Positions 1-8,761 of a DNA stretch of 33,600 bases are shown here, piece by piece. The DNA is from Candidatus Nomurabacteria bacterium (GTDB taxonomy: Bacteria > Patescibacteriota > Minisyncoccia > Phycocordibacterales > UBA9973), in the NCBI GenBank assembly GCA_026395995.1, contig JAPLXQ010000012.1:1-33600 (forward strand), given 5' to 3'. Position 1 is the stretch's first letter. Each line of letters opens with the position of its first letter. The notes under the pieces are model-generated. The model had not been told where the DNA came from and made no database searches. It worked only from the letters and a program-made list of their open reading frames with translations. Position numbers and translations under genes: made by a program.

Positions 1-207
1 AACAGGATTATTTGTATTTACTGGTAAATTATTTTGTGGAGAATTTGTAACAACAGGATTTTGTACTGGAATATTTGTTACAGGAATTTGCGTATCACTA
101 ACATCATTTTTATTCGCATTTTGTGGTTTCAAAAAAGCCACATAGCCGAGAATTAAAATAATTATTATTAACAGAATTATGACGATTGTATTTTTTTTAT
201 TTTCCAT
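1..207 (-). CDS. N-terminal part of a membrane-anchored hypothetical protein, truncated by the window edge
   Basis: Reverse frame reads MENKKNTIVIILLIIIILILGYVAFLKPQNANKND... from ATG at 207: one N-terminal TM helix followed by a Pro/Asn/Val-rich linker running off the window. Confidence 0.7.
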   Translation of the reverse strand, partial: MENKKNTIVIILLIIIILILGYVAFLKPQNANKNDVSDTQIPVTNIPVQNPVVTNSPQNNLPVNTNNPV

Positions 208-221
208 AAATTTTTATGTTA

Positions 222-563
222 TTAAGCAAATAATTTTTCTTCTAAAGTTTCAATTCTTTTATCGTGATTCATTACAGTATCTTGTAAATCATCAAATTTT
301 TCATTTAGTTCCTTAAAATTTTCCTTTGTATCATTTTTAAAAGATTTTAAATCAGTCTCTAAATTATTAAAATGTATATTTGTATCTAATTTAAAAATTT
401 CTAAATCTTTCTTAGTGGCCATTTTTTCTATTTTTTCTTCTATCTTTTGAAATCTAGATTCTACTTTTGAAAAGCCACCTGCGATGGCTTCTAAAAGTTC
501 TGAATTTGTTACCTCTTTTTCCATGTTCACATTATAAACCCGTCCTAAAAAATCCGCAAACAA
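222..563 (-). CDS. Small coiled-coil protein; likely true start at the internal Met (MEKEVTNS, about 524)
   Basis: Charged heptad-like repeats (KIEEKIEKMATKKDLEIFKLDTNIHFNNLETDLKSF...). The upstream extension overlaps a terminator-like region. Confidence 0.6.
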   Translation of the reverse strand: MFADFLGRVYNVNMEKEVTNSELLEAIAGGFSKVESRFQKIEEKIEKMATKKDLEIFKLDTNIHFNNLETDLKSFKNDTKENFKELNEKFDDLQDTVMNHDKRIETLEEKLFA

Positions 564-564
564 A

Positions 565-597
565 AAACCACCCTTTTGGGGTGGTTTTTTGTTTTTT
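565..597. terminator. Intrinsic terminator hairpin
   Basis: aaaaaaccacccttttggggtggttttttg: GC stem with A/T tracts on both sides, between two minus-strand genes. Confidence 0.8.
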
Positions 598-604
598 ATT
601 TATT

Positions 605-2083
605 TTATAACCAACACGCTAGACCAGTAATTGAGCTATAACCAGAAGTTGAAAGACAACCTACTGGTAAAGGAATAGTAGCCACACTTCCATTACATGA
701 CAAACCAGTTGTTAAACTGTAACCTGCAGTTGAAGTACACCCTGCTGGGTATGTTGGATATGTTGCAACTCCAGAACATGGTAAACCGGTTGTATAACTA
801 TATCCAGCAGTTGAAAAACAACCGGGTGGTAATGTACTTAATGTAGTTCCATTACATGGAAGTCCTGTAGTCATACTGTAACCTAATGCTGAGGTACATC
901 CAGCTGGATATGTTGCAACTCCAGAACACGGTAAACCAGTTATAGAACTGTAACCAAGAGTTGAATTACAGCCGACAGGTAATGTAGAAGTTGGAAGATT
1001 AATTGGTGAATGGTTTGTATTAGTAGTAGTTGTAGCACAATGTTTTCCATCGAAATCACAATTTTCTGAAGAAGTAGGTAATTTTTTTAATTCATTTGCT
1101 TTGTATAAATTCAAAGCAGCTTGAGTCGCATTACCAAAATATCCAGTTGGAGTTTTTATATTTAATAACTTTTGAGCAATCAAAACTTTTTGAAGTTCAA
1201 TAACATCATTACCTGTTGAACCAACAACGAAGGTCTTAGCGGGATTTATTATAGGTGTTCTCGTTGTAACAATATCTTCTCTTGAACGTAAGGCTGCATT
1301 TATTGTAAATAAACCGTTAGAAAGATCATCTCCAATATATGGAGGAGAAATTCTTTTTACTGTAAGTTCATATGTACCTGTAATAGCTGTATTTAAAGTA
1401 ACAACTTGTGAACCATCATTAGGAGTTTGACCAGAAAGTGTTACCCACATTCCATTAGGGACATTAATTGTATTAGCTGGAACCATTTCAATGGTAACAT
1501 CATCAGTAGCAGGAATATTACAACTATTCCAAGTAACATTTATTTGTTGTCCAGTAGTATACACTTCCCCACCATTTGGTGAAGTTACAGTGATTGAAGG
1601 TGTAGAAGAAGAATTACATGTAGTAGGAGCAACAATAGTAAATGGTGCATCACTCACATCCCAAGAAGTATTAAATGGAACAGAGAAATTAATATTATTT
1701 AAATTATTTGAATCTCGTGTGGCGATAATTATTTTATATTGACCAGGAGCAATATTCCAACAAGAAATATGTCCCATATCACACACTTGTTGTGCAGACC
1801 AATTAAAAGAACCATTTGCAATTCCAGTAGTTGTGAGCCATCCAATGAGGTGATATGGATTACCGACAGGGTTAACGGCATTAGTAGTATTCGCATCTAC
1901 TATTCCAACATACACACTAGAGTTACCTCCTTGCCATGTAATAGAATTATTTGAACTTTGAATTAAAGTCTCTCCACCGTTTGGTGAAGTAACCCTAAAA
2001 GAAGATCGTGAAGTTTGTGCATATGCATGAACACCTATTAAAAGAAAACTTAAAACCATCATTGTACCTAATATTTTTTTCAT
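605..2083 (-). CDS. Secreted surface protein with signal peptide, Ig-like Ser/Thr-rich domains, a peptidoglycan-binding-like domain and five C-terminal Cys repeats
   Basis: N-terminal signal MKKILGTMMVLSFLLIGVHAYAQ; two 'SPNGGE' Ig-like domains; 'VVGSTGNDVIELQKVLIAQKLLNIKTPTGYFGNATQAALNLYKA' resembles PG_binding_1; C-terminal repeats of the form P.GC.S..GYS..TGL.C. Confidence 0.8.
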   Translation of the reverse strand: MKKILGTMMVLSFLLIGVHAYAQTSRSSFRVTSPNGGETLIQSSNNSITWQGGNSSVYVGIVDANTTNAVNPVGNPYHLIGWLTTTGIANGSFNWSAQQVCDMGHISCWNIAPGQYKIIIATRDSNNLNNINFSVPFNTSWDVSDAPFTIVAPTTCNSSSTPSITVTSPNGGEVYTTGQQINVTWNSCNIPATDDVTIEMVPANTINVPNGMWVTLSGQTPNDGSQVVTLNTAITGTYELTVKRISPPYIGDDLSNGLFTINAALRSREDIVTTRTPIINPAKTFVVGSTGNDVIELQKVLIAQKLLNIKTPTGYFGNATQAALNLYKANELKKLPTSSENCDFDGKHCATTTTNTNHSPINLPTSTLPVGCNSTLGYSSITGLPCSGVATYPAGCTSALGYSMTTGLPCNGTTLSTLPPGCFSTAGYSYTTGLPCSGVATYPTYPAGCTSTAGYSLTTGLSCNGSVATIPLPVGCLSTSGYSSITGLACWL

Positions 2084-2096
2084 AATAATTTTTTAT

Positions 2097-2117
2097 ATCG
2101 AGGTTTAACCTCGATAA
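2097..2117. repeat. Perfect 21-nt palindrome upstream of the 605-2083 gene
   Basis: tatcgaggtt-t-aacctcgata, 10-bp arms, 14 nt upstream of the ATG. Confidence 0.7.
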
Positions 2118-2231
2118 TTAATAAACTAATAAATTTAAACCTTACTTTATATATGACGTATTATACGCCTATATCTTACATACCCATAATTATACCCCCC
2201 CGACAGGTTTTTACTAATTAGTTATGCACAT

Positions 2232-2372
2232 CTATAGATTTTGGTAAATATCCTTTCTATGGCCAATGGCAAATAAAATAACATTTTCGCCATTTAAGCG
2301 AAAAATGCCTCTGTAGGCTCTGGTAATTCTAAAAGAATATACATGATCTTCGGGAAAGAATTTCTTTTTTAT
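2232..2372 (-). pseudogene. Remnant of a RelE/ParE-family toxin C-terminus
   Basis: Reverse-strand frame reads KKFFPEDHVYSFRITRAYRGIFRLNGENVILFAIGHRKDIYQNL*, matching the typical RelE C-terminal pattern (RITRAYRGIFR..., FAIGHRKDIY), without its N-terminal half. Confidence 0.65.
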
Positions 2373-2586
2373 TGATATAAGCATCAATACTTTCAGTCGG
2401 CAATTTAGAAATAGTGATACCTTGATTTATCACAAATTGTCGCAAGGATGCATTCACCACGTCTGCCAAAGAAAGCCCTAAATCGTGTGCTAAACTTTGA
2501 GCTTGTAATTTTATGTCCTTTTTTGTTTTAATTAATATTGTTGTATCCATATTCAAAAGTATATACAAATGAATATATCCTGTCAA
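2329..2586 (-). CDS. RelB/DinJ-like antitoxin, probably with a disrupted C-terminus; likely start at MDTTILIK
   Basis: MDTTILIKTKKDIKLQAQSLAHDLGLSLADVVNASLRQFV resembles RelB/DinJ RHH antitoxins; the reading frame overlaps the toxin remnant out of frame. Confidence 0.65.
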   Translation of the reverse strand: MTGYIHLYILLNMDTTILIKTKKDIKLQAQSLAHDLGLSLADVVNASLRQFVINQGITISKLPTESIDAYINKKEILSRRSCIFF

Positions 2587-2589
2587 GTC

Positions 2590-3267
2590 TTATTTATTCA
2601 AAATATCACTAATGATATTCCCATCAGCCATAGTGATAGTACGGTCGGCGAGGAGTGCATAATCGAGTTCATGAGTCACCATTATTATAGTCTGCCCTTC
2701 TTTATGTAAATCCAAAAAGACATGCATCACTTGTTCTGAAGTTTCAGAGTCGAGGTTCGCTGTCGGCTCATCAGCAAAAATTATTTTAGGATCATGAGCG
2801 ATAGCACGAGCGATAGATACGCGTTGTTGTTGTCCTCCTGAAAGTTCACTCGGTAAATTATTTTCACGATCGAGAAGTCCCACTTTTTTCAAAGCCACAC
2901 GAGCTTTGTCTTCAGCTTTTTTCATATCATATCCCTGCATCAAAAGTGGCAACATTGTATTTTCGAGAGCTGTGAGCGAAGGCAAAATAGCATAGTCTTG
3001 AAAAATATATCCGAGATCATTTAGGCGAATTGCTGTACGTTCTTTTTCAGAAAGTTTTACTAAATCTTTTCCACCGAGCAATACTTCCCCTTCTGTCGGC
3101 AAATCGAGAAGTCCGAGCTGGTAAAGAAGTGTGGATTTTCCGGAACCAGACTTTCCTGTGACAGTGAGGAATTGTCCTTCGGGAACATTAAAAGACAAAT
3201 TGTTTACTGCGACAATTCTAGCGTCTCCACTCTTGAATGCTTTTGTAAGTTTTTTTATTTCTAACAT
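2590..3267 (-). CDS. ABC transporter ATP-binding protein (MacB/LolD type)
   Basis: Walker A GKSGSGKST, signature LSGGQQQR, Walker B IIFADEPT, H-loop VTHE. Start placed at MLEIKKL rather than the ORF-track start at 3318, which overlaps the permease. Confidence 0.92.
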   Translation of the reverse strand: MLEIKKLTKAFKSGDARIVAVNNLSFNVPEGQFLTVTGKSGSGKSTLLYQLGLLDLPTEGEVLLGGKDLVKLSEKERTAIRLNDLGYIFQDYAILPSLTALENTMLPLLMQGYDMKKAEDKARVALKKVGLLDRENNLPSELSGGQQQRVSIARAIAHDPKIIFADEPTANLDSETSEQVMHVFLDLHKEGQTIIMVTHELDYALLADRTITMADGNIISDILNK

Positions 3268-3274
3268 CTTATTT

Positions 3275-4552
3275 TTATCTTCCCAAGATTGCTGATAATG
3301 TATTTTGTTTGATGACAATTCTAGCCGGAATATAACCAGCCACCATTGTGGTTATCAATAATATTGTCGCACGCCAAAGTGATGTCGGAAGTGTAGCTAC
3401 AAGGATACCATCAGAAAACGGAAAGTTTATCGGATGTGCTGCAAAATATGGTTTGATTAAAAAGAAAATTAAAGACATACCAATAATTATTCCAAATCCA
3501 GCATAAATAAATGCTTGATAAATATATGAATAAAGTATCGCTCTTTTATTCAAACCAATACCTTTCATAATACCGATATATCGGCGACGTGTAATAGCAT
3601 TCACAAATATTACGATGAAAATAGTAATAGATGCCACGACAAGTCCAATACCAGAAATAGCACTACCGAGAATTCCAAAAGTCACTTTCATATCTTTCAA
3701 AAATTTTGGCGAAGCGTCATCAGCAGTTTGCACACGAGCATAATCCCCCACCCCACTTTTTATCAAAAAGTCACGAGCAAAAATAGGATCAGCATTTGGT
3801 TTTAGTTTTATAGCGATTGATCCAGCATCGAGAGTGGTTTGTCCTGTTAACTTTCTTACTTCAGAATCGAGAGCCACCACAGATGTATCAAATACATCTA
3901 CCTTGGATGACAATATTCCTTTTACAAAATATTCTTTGGAATAATCTCCCACAGTAAGACGAACTCTTTGACCAATGACAATATTTTTTAAAGTTTGAAA
4001 ACCAGGGGCTTCGATAGGTGTAAATTCGTATAGAAGATTTTTACCGAGTAACACACTATCCTGATCATTTGATTCTAAATATGAACCACGAATTACAAAC
4101 TTTGATACACCAGAAAAATCTTGTTCTTGTTTTGGATCAATTCCGAGAAGAGAGCCAGAGACACCATCTCTCTTGTCCCCTGGCTTTATAGTATCTCGAT
4201 AATTTGATTCTACTAATGCACCACCAGTATAACGTACAGAATAATTTTTAAAATCTGGCAAAGTCTTTACGATAGATTCTACTTTTGGTGTCTGATCGAT
4301 ATATGAGCGATTTAAAAAAGAAGATATCACTACATCTCCAGTAGAATATTTTTTTTGTGCATCTTCAGAACCCTGAATAAGCCCTACCAATATACCAGAC
4401 ACGACGATAAGGTTTAAAAAAGTTAATGTCATCACGAAAATAATCAAAGCTGTGGTCCATTTATTTGCATGCTGAATATCACGTTTAGCCAAAAACCATC
4501 CGACGATTAAATTCTGAGAAAAAGAATTTTCAATTTTTATTTTATCTTCCAT
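3275..4552 (-). CDS. ABC transporter permease (MacB/FtsX family)
   Basis: N-terminal TM, periplasmic MacB-like domain, three C-terminal TM helices; adjacent to the ATPase and membrane fusion protein. Confidence 0.85.
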   Translation of the reverse strand: MEDKIKIENSFSQNLIVGWFLAKRDIQHANKWTTALIIFVMTLTFLNLIVVSGILVGLIQGSEDAQKKYSTGDVVISSFLNRSYIDQTPKVESIVKTLPDFKNYSVRYTGGALVESNYRDTIKPGDKRDGVSGSLLGIDPKQEQDFSGVSKFVIRGSYLESNDQDSVLLGKNLLYEFTPIEAPGFQTLKNIVIGQRVRLTVGDYSKEYFVKGILSSKVDVFDTSVVALDSEVRKLTGQTTLDAGSIAIKLKPNADPIFARDFLIKSGVGDYARVQTADDASPKFLKDMKVTFGILGSAISGIGLVVASITIFIVIFVNAITRRRYIGIMKGIGLNKRAILYSYIYQAFIYAGFGIIIGMSLIFFLIKPYFAAHPINFPFSDGILVATLPTSLWRATILLITTMVAGYIPARIVIKQNTLSAILGR

Positions 4553-6054
4553 TAGTTTGTGTTCAAAACTACTTTTTCATTTTCACTTAATCCAGAGACT
4601 ATTTCAACCAAATTATTATCACCAATAAAACCAGTGACGACTTCTCTTCTTTTATTTGATTCACTATTATCATTTGTAATAATATCTACAAAACTTTTTT
4701 CTCCTTGTCTTGTTATAGCAATATTAGGTACAGCTAAAACATTATTTTTTTGTCCTGCTAAAACATTTATATTTGCATTCATCCCTGGACGAATAGTCTC
4801 ATCGCTTTTATCTATACTCACTTTTATTTTATAATTTACAACTCCATTATTTGTCTGAGCCGATGGATCTATTTGAGCAATCACTCCTGTAAATTTTTTA
4901 TCTTTTCCAAAAGCATCAAAAGTAATTTCTACACTTTGTGCGACTTTCAATAAAGAAATATTGGCTTCATTTATCAATGCTTCTATATATAGATTTTTTA
5001 TATCTTGAACAGTGATCACAGATTTACCAGCATTTGCCAATTCACCATATTTTATATCTACCATTGTCACAGTTCCATTTGCTGGTGCACGAATTATAGT
5101 ATCTTCGTATGTAGCTTCTGCTGATTGTAATACTCCCTGAGCAAAAACTATTTCTGCCCCACCGACAGAGAGCTCAGCTTTTTTCTGAGCAAGGACTGAC
5201 TCAGCATTGGACACAGCAATATCACGAGCCTTCAAAGCATCTTGATAAGCATTATAATTTTTTAAGTAATCAACAGAATGCTTATTTGGTATATTTATCT
5301 CAAAATCAATACTCGTCTGAAGTATTTTTGTTTTATCGAAAGATAAAAATAATCCACAATTTCCTAATGCTCTAGGAGCATCCGTTATTAAAATATTTCC
5401 ATTTTCAATTCCATAGTAATTTATAGAAACTCCACCCATTGAACCATATGTACTCAAATTATAAGTACCTTCTTTTTGACATGTATAATTTCCAGTTATG
5501 ATTGGAGCATCATAAAAATCTTGCTGATTAATAGCTTCTGCTTGAAGAGTAGAATTCAAAAGTGTTCGATATGCATTATCAACTAAAATATCTTGTGCTT
5601 TTTTTATATTTTCTAAATCAATTTGAGCAGAAGTAAATGAAACCTCTGACAATGCATTACCATTATTAGTAGAGCTAGAACCATATTTTGCTTGTGCTGA
5701 CATTAGACCTCCACGAGCTTGAGTGAGTGAAGCTTGAGCTTGACCTTGATCTAAAGTAGCCAAAATTTGGCCAGATTGAACAGTGTCACCTACTTTTACT
5801 TTTAAAGATTTTACTACACCACTCTTATTAAAAGAAAGATTTAAATCTGTATTAGAAATGACTTGACCAGTAGCACGCACAGATTGAACCAAATTAGTAA
5901 CTTTTACAATTTCTGTATTTAAGGTGTTAGTCTTATTTGAACGAAAAATAAAAAAACAAATTACAATTATAATAGCCAAAATAATTAGTACAGCTTTCTT
6001 TTTTAAGACAAGAAAAATTTTTATTTTTTCAAAAGTATTTTTTAATTTATCCAT
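4552..6054 (-). CDS. HlyD/MacA-family membrane fusion protein (efflux RND/ABC periplasmic adaptor-like)
   Basis: N-terminal TM, 'VKVGDTVQSGQILATLDQGQAQASL' lipoyl/barrel-sandwich motif, 'IIRAPANGTVTMVDIKYGELANAGKSV', 'IRPGMNANINV'. Confidence 0.88.
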   Translation of the reverse strand: MDKLKNTFEKIKIFLVLKKKAVLIILAIIIVICFFIFRSNKTNTLNTEIVKVTNLVQSVRATGQVISNTDLNLSFNKSGVVKSLKVKVGDTVQSGQILATLDQGQAQASLTQARGGLMSAQAKYGSSSTNNGNALSEVSFTSAQIDLENIKKAQDILVDNAYRTLLNSTLQAEAINQQDFYDAPIITGNYTCQKEGTYNLSTYGSMGGVSINYYGIENGNILITDAPRALGNCGLFLSFDKTKILQTSIDFEINIPNKHSVDYLKNYNAYQDALKARDIAVSNAESVLAQKKAELSVGGAEIVFAQGVLQSAEATYEDTIIRAPANGTVTMVDIKYGELANAGKSVITVQDIKNLYIEALINEANISLLKVAQSVEITFDAFGKDKKFTGVIAQIDPSAQTNNGVVNYKIKVSIDKSDETIRPGMNANINVLAGQKNNVLAVPNIAITRQGEKSFVDIITNDNSESNKRREVVTGFIGDNNLVEIVSGLSENEKVVLNTN

Positions 6055-6087
6055 ATAACTAAAGAATAACAATTTTTACTGTTATTT

Positions 6088-6126
6088 GCAATAAAAAAAA
6101 CACACCTAGGTGGTGTGTTTTTTTAA
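6088..6126. terminator. Intrinsic terminator hairpin
   Basis: aaaaaaaacacacctaggtggtgtgttttttt: symmetrical stem with A/T tracts. Confidence 0.8.
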
Positions 6127-6140
6127 AAATAAAATTTATT

Positions 6141-6833
6141 TTATTGATTACGAGTGTCTTGTCCAAGTTTTTCTATAAATCTACCAGCAGCATCTTTACC
6201 TCCTAGTCCGAAAGCAATAGCTCCGGCAATAGCAAGCATTCCAATGATTCCAGTAAATAATATTTGCATGTAAGCAGCTGCGATTCCAAGTTGACCTAAT
6301 GCTATTATGAAAGCAAAAACCCAAATTGCGTAACGAGCTACAGAACCGAGCATATTTGCTGAACGTAAGTTCATAGCCTTTGCTCCAGCGACAATTGATT
6401 TTGAAATTGCTTCAGAAACAATAGTAGCGATAAGGAGTATAAAAGCAGCAATGATAACTCTTGGTAAGAACATAAGAACGTCTTGTGAAAGAAATCCTGA
6501 AACAGAATCCAATCCCATAAGACTAAGTGAAGGAATAAGGAAAGCGATTAAAATAAACCACTTTACTATTTCTCCCAAAAAGTATCCTGTGTTCAACTTC
6601 ATGCCCATTCTTGAAAGCATTCCATCCATACCAACAGTTTGGAAAAGCTTGTCTACCTTTAAAGCAGTGATAACATTCTCAAATGCTTTTGAAACTAAAC
6701 CAGCTAAAACCCAACCAATTATAAAGAAAACAACTGCTAAGATTAACTTTGGAGCGAATTGAACAAATCCCCACCATAAGTTTTGAAGTGAGGCATTAAA
6801 AACGTCACCCCATGAAAGCCAAATATTACTCAT
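6141..6833 (-). CDS. MscS-like conserved TM-helix protein (small-conductance mechanosensitive channel family)
   Basis: Multiple TM segments, 'KLILAVVFFIIGWVLAGLVSKAFENVITALKVDKL' and a Gly/Ala-rich final TM 'AIAGAIAFGLGGKDAAGRFIEKL'. Confidence 0.7.
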   Translation of the reverse strand: MSNIWLSWGDVFNASLQNLWWGFVQFAPKLILAVVFFIIGWVLAGLVSKAFENVITALKVDKLFQTVGMDGMLSRMGMKLNTGYFLGEIVKWFILIAFLIPSLSLMGLDSVSGFLSQDVLMFLPRVIIAAFILLIATIVSEAISKSIVAGAKAMNLRSANMLGSVARYAIWVFAFIIALGQLGIAAAYMQILFTGIIGMLAIAGAIAFGLGGKDAAGRFIEKLGQDTRNQ

Positions 6834-6910
6834 ATATTATAATAAAATCATAAATTTATAAAAACTTTAAAGTTCGACCTTATAAAGTCATAAATTAATT
6901 ATATCACTTT

Positions 6911-7510
6911 TTAATTTTTTTTAAGCATCTGTGTGGATAACTCTTTTGTTTCCAATACAACTTCATATGGAAAGTCAAGGATATCTCTGACTAGTTTGTC
7001 GTACATTTCGATGCGATAGAAAAATTCAGCTGTATCAAAAATAGAGTAAGTGAGCTCTGAACCTATTTCCGCTTCCAATTTTTTTAAACCTTCTTCGACG
7101 ACTTTACGTTTTATATTGTCCCCTACTATTAGTAAGTCTACTCGGCTTTCTTTATTCTTTATAAAAGTCCCAGCTACGAGCAAAAGCTTCACACGTCCAG
7201 CTTTTTTAAATATTCCAGCGATTACTTCTTTATTCAATTTATCTGCTCCGACTAGGAGACTTTCTATTTGATCAGCATAAATAAAATTTGGATTAAAACT
7301 CCAACCCTTTTTGGTTTTTTTAATAAAATCAATTGCTGCTAAATGAGAGATATCTTTACGTACAAGAATTGGCTGAACTCGACTTCTTTTAGAGATTTCT
7401 TTATTCTCAAAAACTTGATCGGGATTCAATAAAAAAAGACGCATTATTTTCACTCGAGATACCCCACCCAATAATTTTGCTAATATTTCCATAATTTTGT
7501 TATTATACAA
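6911..7510 (-). CDS. Winged-helix transcriptional regulator-like protein with a nucleotidyltransferase-like C-terminal domain
   Basis: 'LLGGVSRVKIMRLFLLNPDQVFENKEISKRSRVQPILVRKDISHLAAIDFI' wHTH; 'RVKLLLVAGTFIKNKESRVDLLIVGDNIKRKVVEEGLKKLEAEIG' is NTase-like. Confidence 0.6.
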   Translation of the reverse strand: MYNNKIMEILAKLLGGVSRVKIMRLFLLNPDQVFENKEISKRSRVQPILVRKDISHLAAIDFIKKTKKGWSFNPNFIYADQIESLLVGADKLNKEVIAGIFKKAGRVKLLLVAGTFIKNKESRVDLLIVGDNIKRKVVEEGLKKLEAEIGSELTYSIFDTAEFFYRIEMYDKLVRDILDFPYEVVLETKELSTQMLKKN

Positions 7511-7534
7511 GAATAGAAAAAATTATCAACAAAA

Positions 7535-7567
7535 AATCCCCCAGATTTAACTTGAGGGATTTTTTGT
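7535..7567. terminator. Intrinsic terminator hairpin
   Basis: aaaaaatcccccagatttaacttgagggattttttg. Confidence 0.7.
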
Positions 7568-7576
7568 TTAAGTTAA

Positions 7577-7620
7577 GCTTAAAGAAATGCATGAGGGTAG
7601 CCCTCATGCATTTCTTTAAA
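7577..7620 (-). terminator. Long inverted repeat, probable terminator of rplL
   Basis: ttaaagaaatgcatgaggg-tag-ccctcatgcatttctttaa, near-perfect ~19-bp arms immediately after the rplL stop. Confidence 0.7.
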
Positions 7621-7983
7621 TTATTTCAACTCGACTTTTGCTCCTGCTTCCTCTAATTTCTTCTTTAATTCATCAGCTTCAGCTTTTTTCATTCCTTCTT
7701 TCAAAGTAGCTGGAGCACCATCAACTAAATCCTTAGCTTCTTTCAAACCGAGGCCAAGAACTTCTTTGACGACTTTCATAACAGCGATTTTTTGTTCACC
7801 TGCACCAGCCAATACTACTGTGTAAGAATCTTTTTCTTCAGCAGCTTCAGCAGCGACAGCGGGACCTGCTACAGCAGCAGCAGAAACTCCAAATTTTTCT
7901 TCTAATGTCTTCACTAATTCGTGAAGATCTAATACTGACATACCTTCTATTTTTTCTATGATATCTTTAAATTTTTCTGACAT
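7621..7983 (-). CDS. rplL: Ribosomal protein bL12 (L7/L12)
   Basis: 120 aa with the L7/L12 C-terminal '[72 protein letters not shown]'. Confidence 0.97.
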   Translation of the reverse strand: MSEKFKDIIEKIEGMSVLDLHELVKTLEEKFGVSAAAVAGPAVAAEAAEEKDSYTVVLAGAGEQKIAVMKVVKEVLGLGLKEAKDLVDGAPATLKEGMKKAEADELKKKLEEAGAKVELK

Positions 7984-8018
7984 AATTTTTTTAATTAATT
8001 TTTATAATTGATTTTATT

Positions 8019-8105
8019 CCTCCTCCCCTTCGCTAAGGGGAGGAATGAGGAGGGGTGCAGAAATTCAACACCCCCACCCGCCTCCCCCTTAGCGAAGGGG
8101 GAGGA
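8019..8105. repeat. Head-to-head pair of CCTCCCCTTCGCTAAGGGGAGG-family palindromic repeats between rplJ and rplL
   Basis: cctcctccccttcgctaaggggaggaatgaggaggggtg...cacccccacccgcctcccccttagcgaagggggaggag; same family as the copies at 27.2-28.4 kb. Confidence 0.85.
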
Positions 8106-8112
8106 GAAATTC

Positions 8113-8595
8113 TTACACTTTTGACTTTGCGATTTGATCCAACACAACAGCAAAGCGTTGTATAGGAGAATTGATAAGGTTAACAAATTGAGCAAGGAGA
8201 ACTTCACGTGGAGGAATAGTAGCGATAGTCATCATCTTTTGAGCGTCAACGAAATGACTTTCAAAAATTCCACCTAAAATGTTCAGACTGATTTTATTTG
8301 TTTTTGCAAAGTTGTAAACTTCACGAGCTGGAGCTAGCATGTCATTACTGTAAGCGACAGCCACTTCTCCAGAAAGCTCTGGGATTTCTCCTTCAGCTTT
8401 TCCAGCGAGGGCACGCTTCAATAATGTCTTTCTTGAAACTTTGTAATTTACTCCACTATCACGAAGATTGCGTCGTAGCATTGTTTCATTCTGAGCAGTT
8501 AATCCGTGAAAGTTTAAGAAAACTACAGACTGACTACCTTTGATAGCACTCTCCAAATCTTTTATAATTGTTTCTTTTTTTGATTTTAATAACAT
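8113..8595 (-). CDS. rplJ: Ribosomal protein uL10
   Basis: MLLKSKKETIIKDLESAIKGSQSVVFLNFHGLTAQNETMLRRNLRDSGVNYKVSRKTLLKRAL, L10 family, upstream of rplL. Start placed at MLLKSK rather than the ORF-track start at 8679, which lies in the leader. Confidence 0.95.
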   Translation of the reverse strand: MLLKSKKETIIKDLESAIKGSQSVVFLNFHGLTAQNETMLRRNLRDSGVNYKVSRKTLLKRALAGKAEGEIPELSGEVAVAYSNDMLAPAREVYNFAKTNKISLNILGGIFESHFVDAQKMMTIATIPPREVLLAQFVNLINSPIQRFAVVLDQIAKSKV

Positions 8596-8615
8596 AATTG
8601 TTTTGATTTTCCAAT

Positions 8616-8740
8616 AAAAAAAACGGTAAACCAGAAAACTGGTACCGCATTGCCTCCCAAATAAATGGGAATCGACCACTAAACAGGAATTATGAGGTTT
8701 TCACTCCTCCCCTGTCTTCTTTGCAGCAGATATACTATAT
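8616..8740 (-). ncRNA. Ribosomal protein L10 leader with a terminator-like hairpin before rplJ
   Basis: Reverse strand: GAAGACAGGGGAGGAGTGAAAACCTCATAATTCCTGTTTAGTGGTCGATTCCC...GGGAGGCAATGCGGTACCAGTTTTCTGGTTTACCGTTTTTTTT. Resembles the known L10 leader in sequence and position and ends in a stem plus U-tract. Confidence 0.85.
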
Positions 8741-8761
8741 CATAAACAGTACAAAATGCAA

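Noticed and set aside
1491-1954. Two + strand ORFs (83 and 71 aa) antisense to the 492-aa secreted protein
   Set aside because: Shadow ORFs without recognisable domains, fully overlapped by a well supported CDS.
2590-6072. MacAB-like efflux operon considered as a novel transporter
   Set aside because: Standard ATPase-permease-adaptor organisation; no unusual domains seen.
7995-8207. 70-aa ORF overlapping the rplJ end and the palindromic repeats
   Set aside because: Repeat DNA translated (PFAKGEAGGG...); overlaps rplJ on the same strand. Kept only as evidence that the repeat is ORF-compatible.
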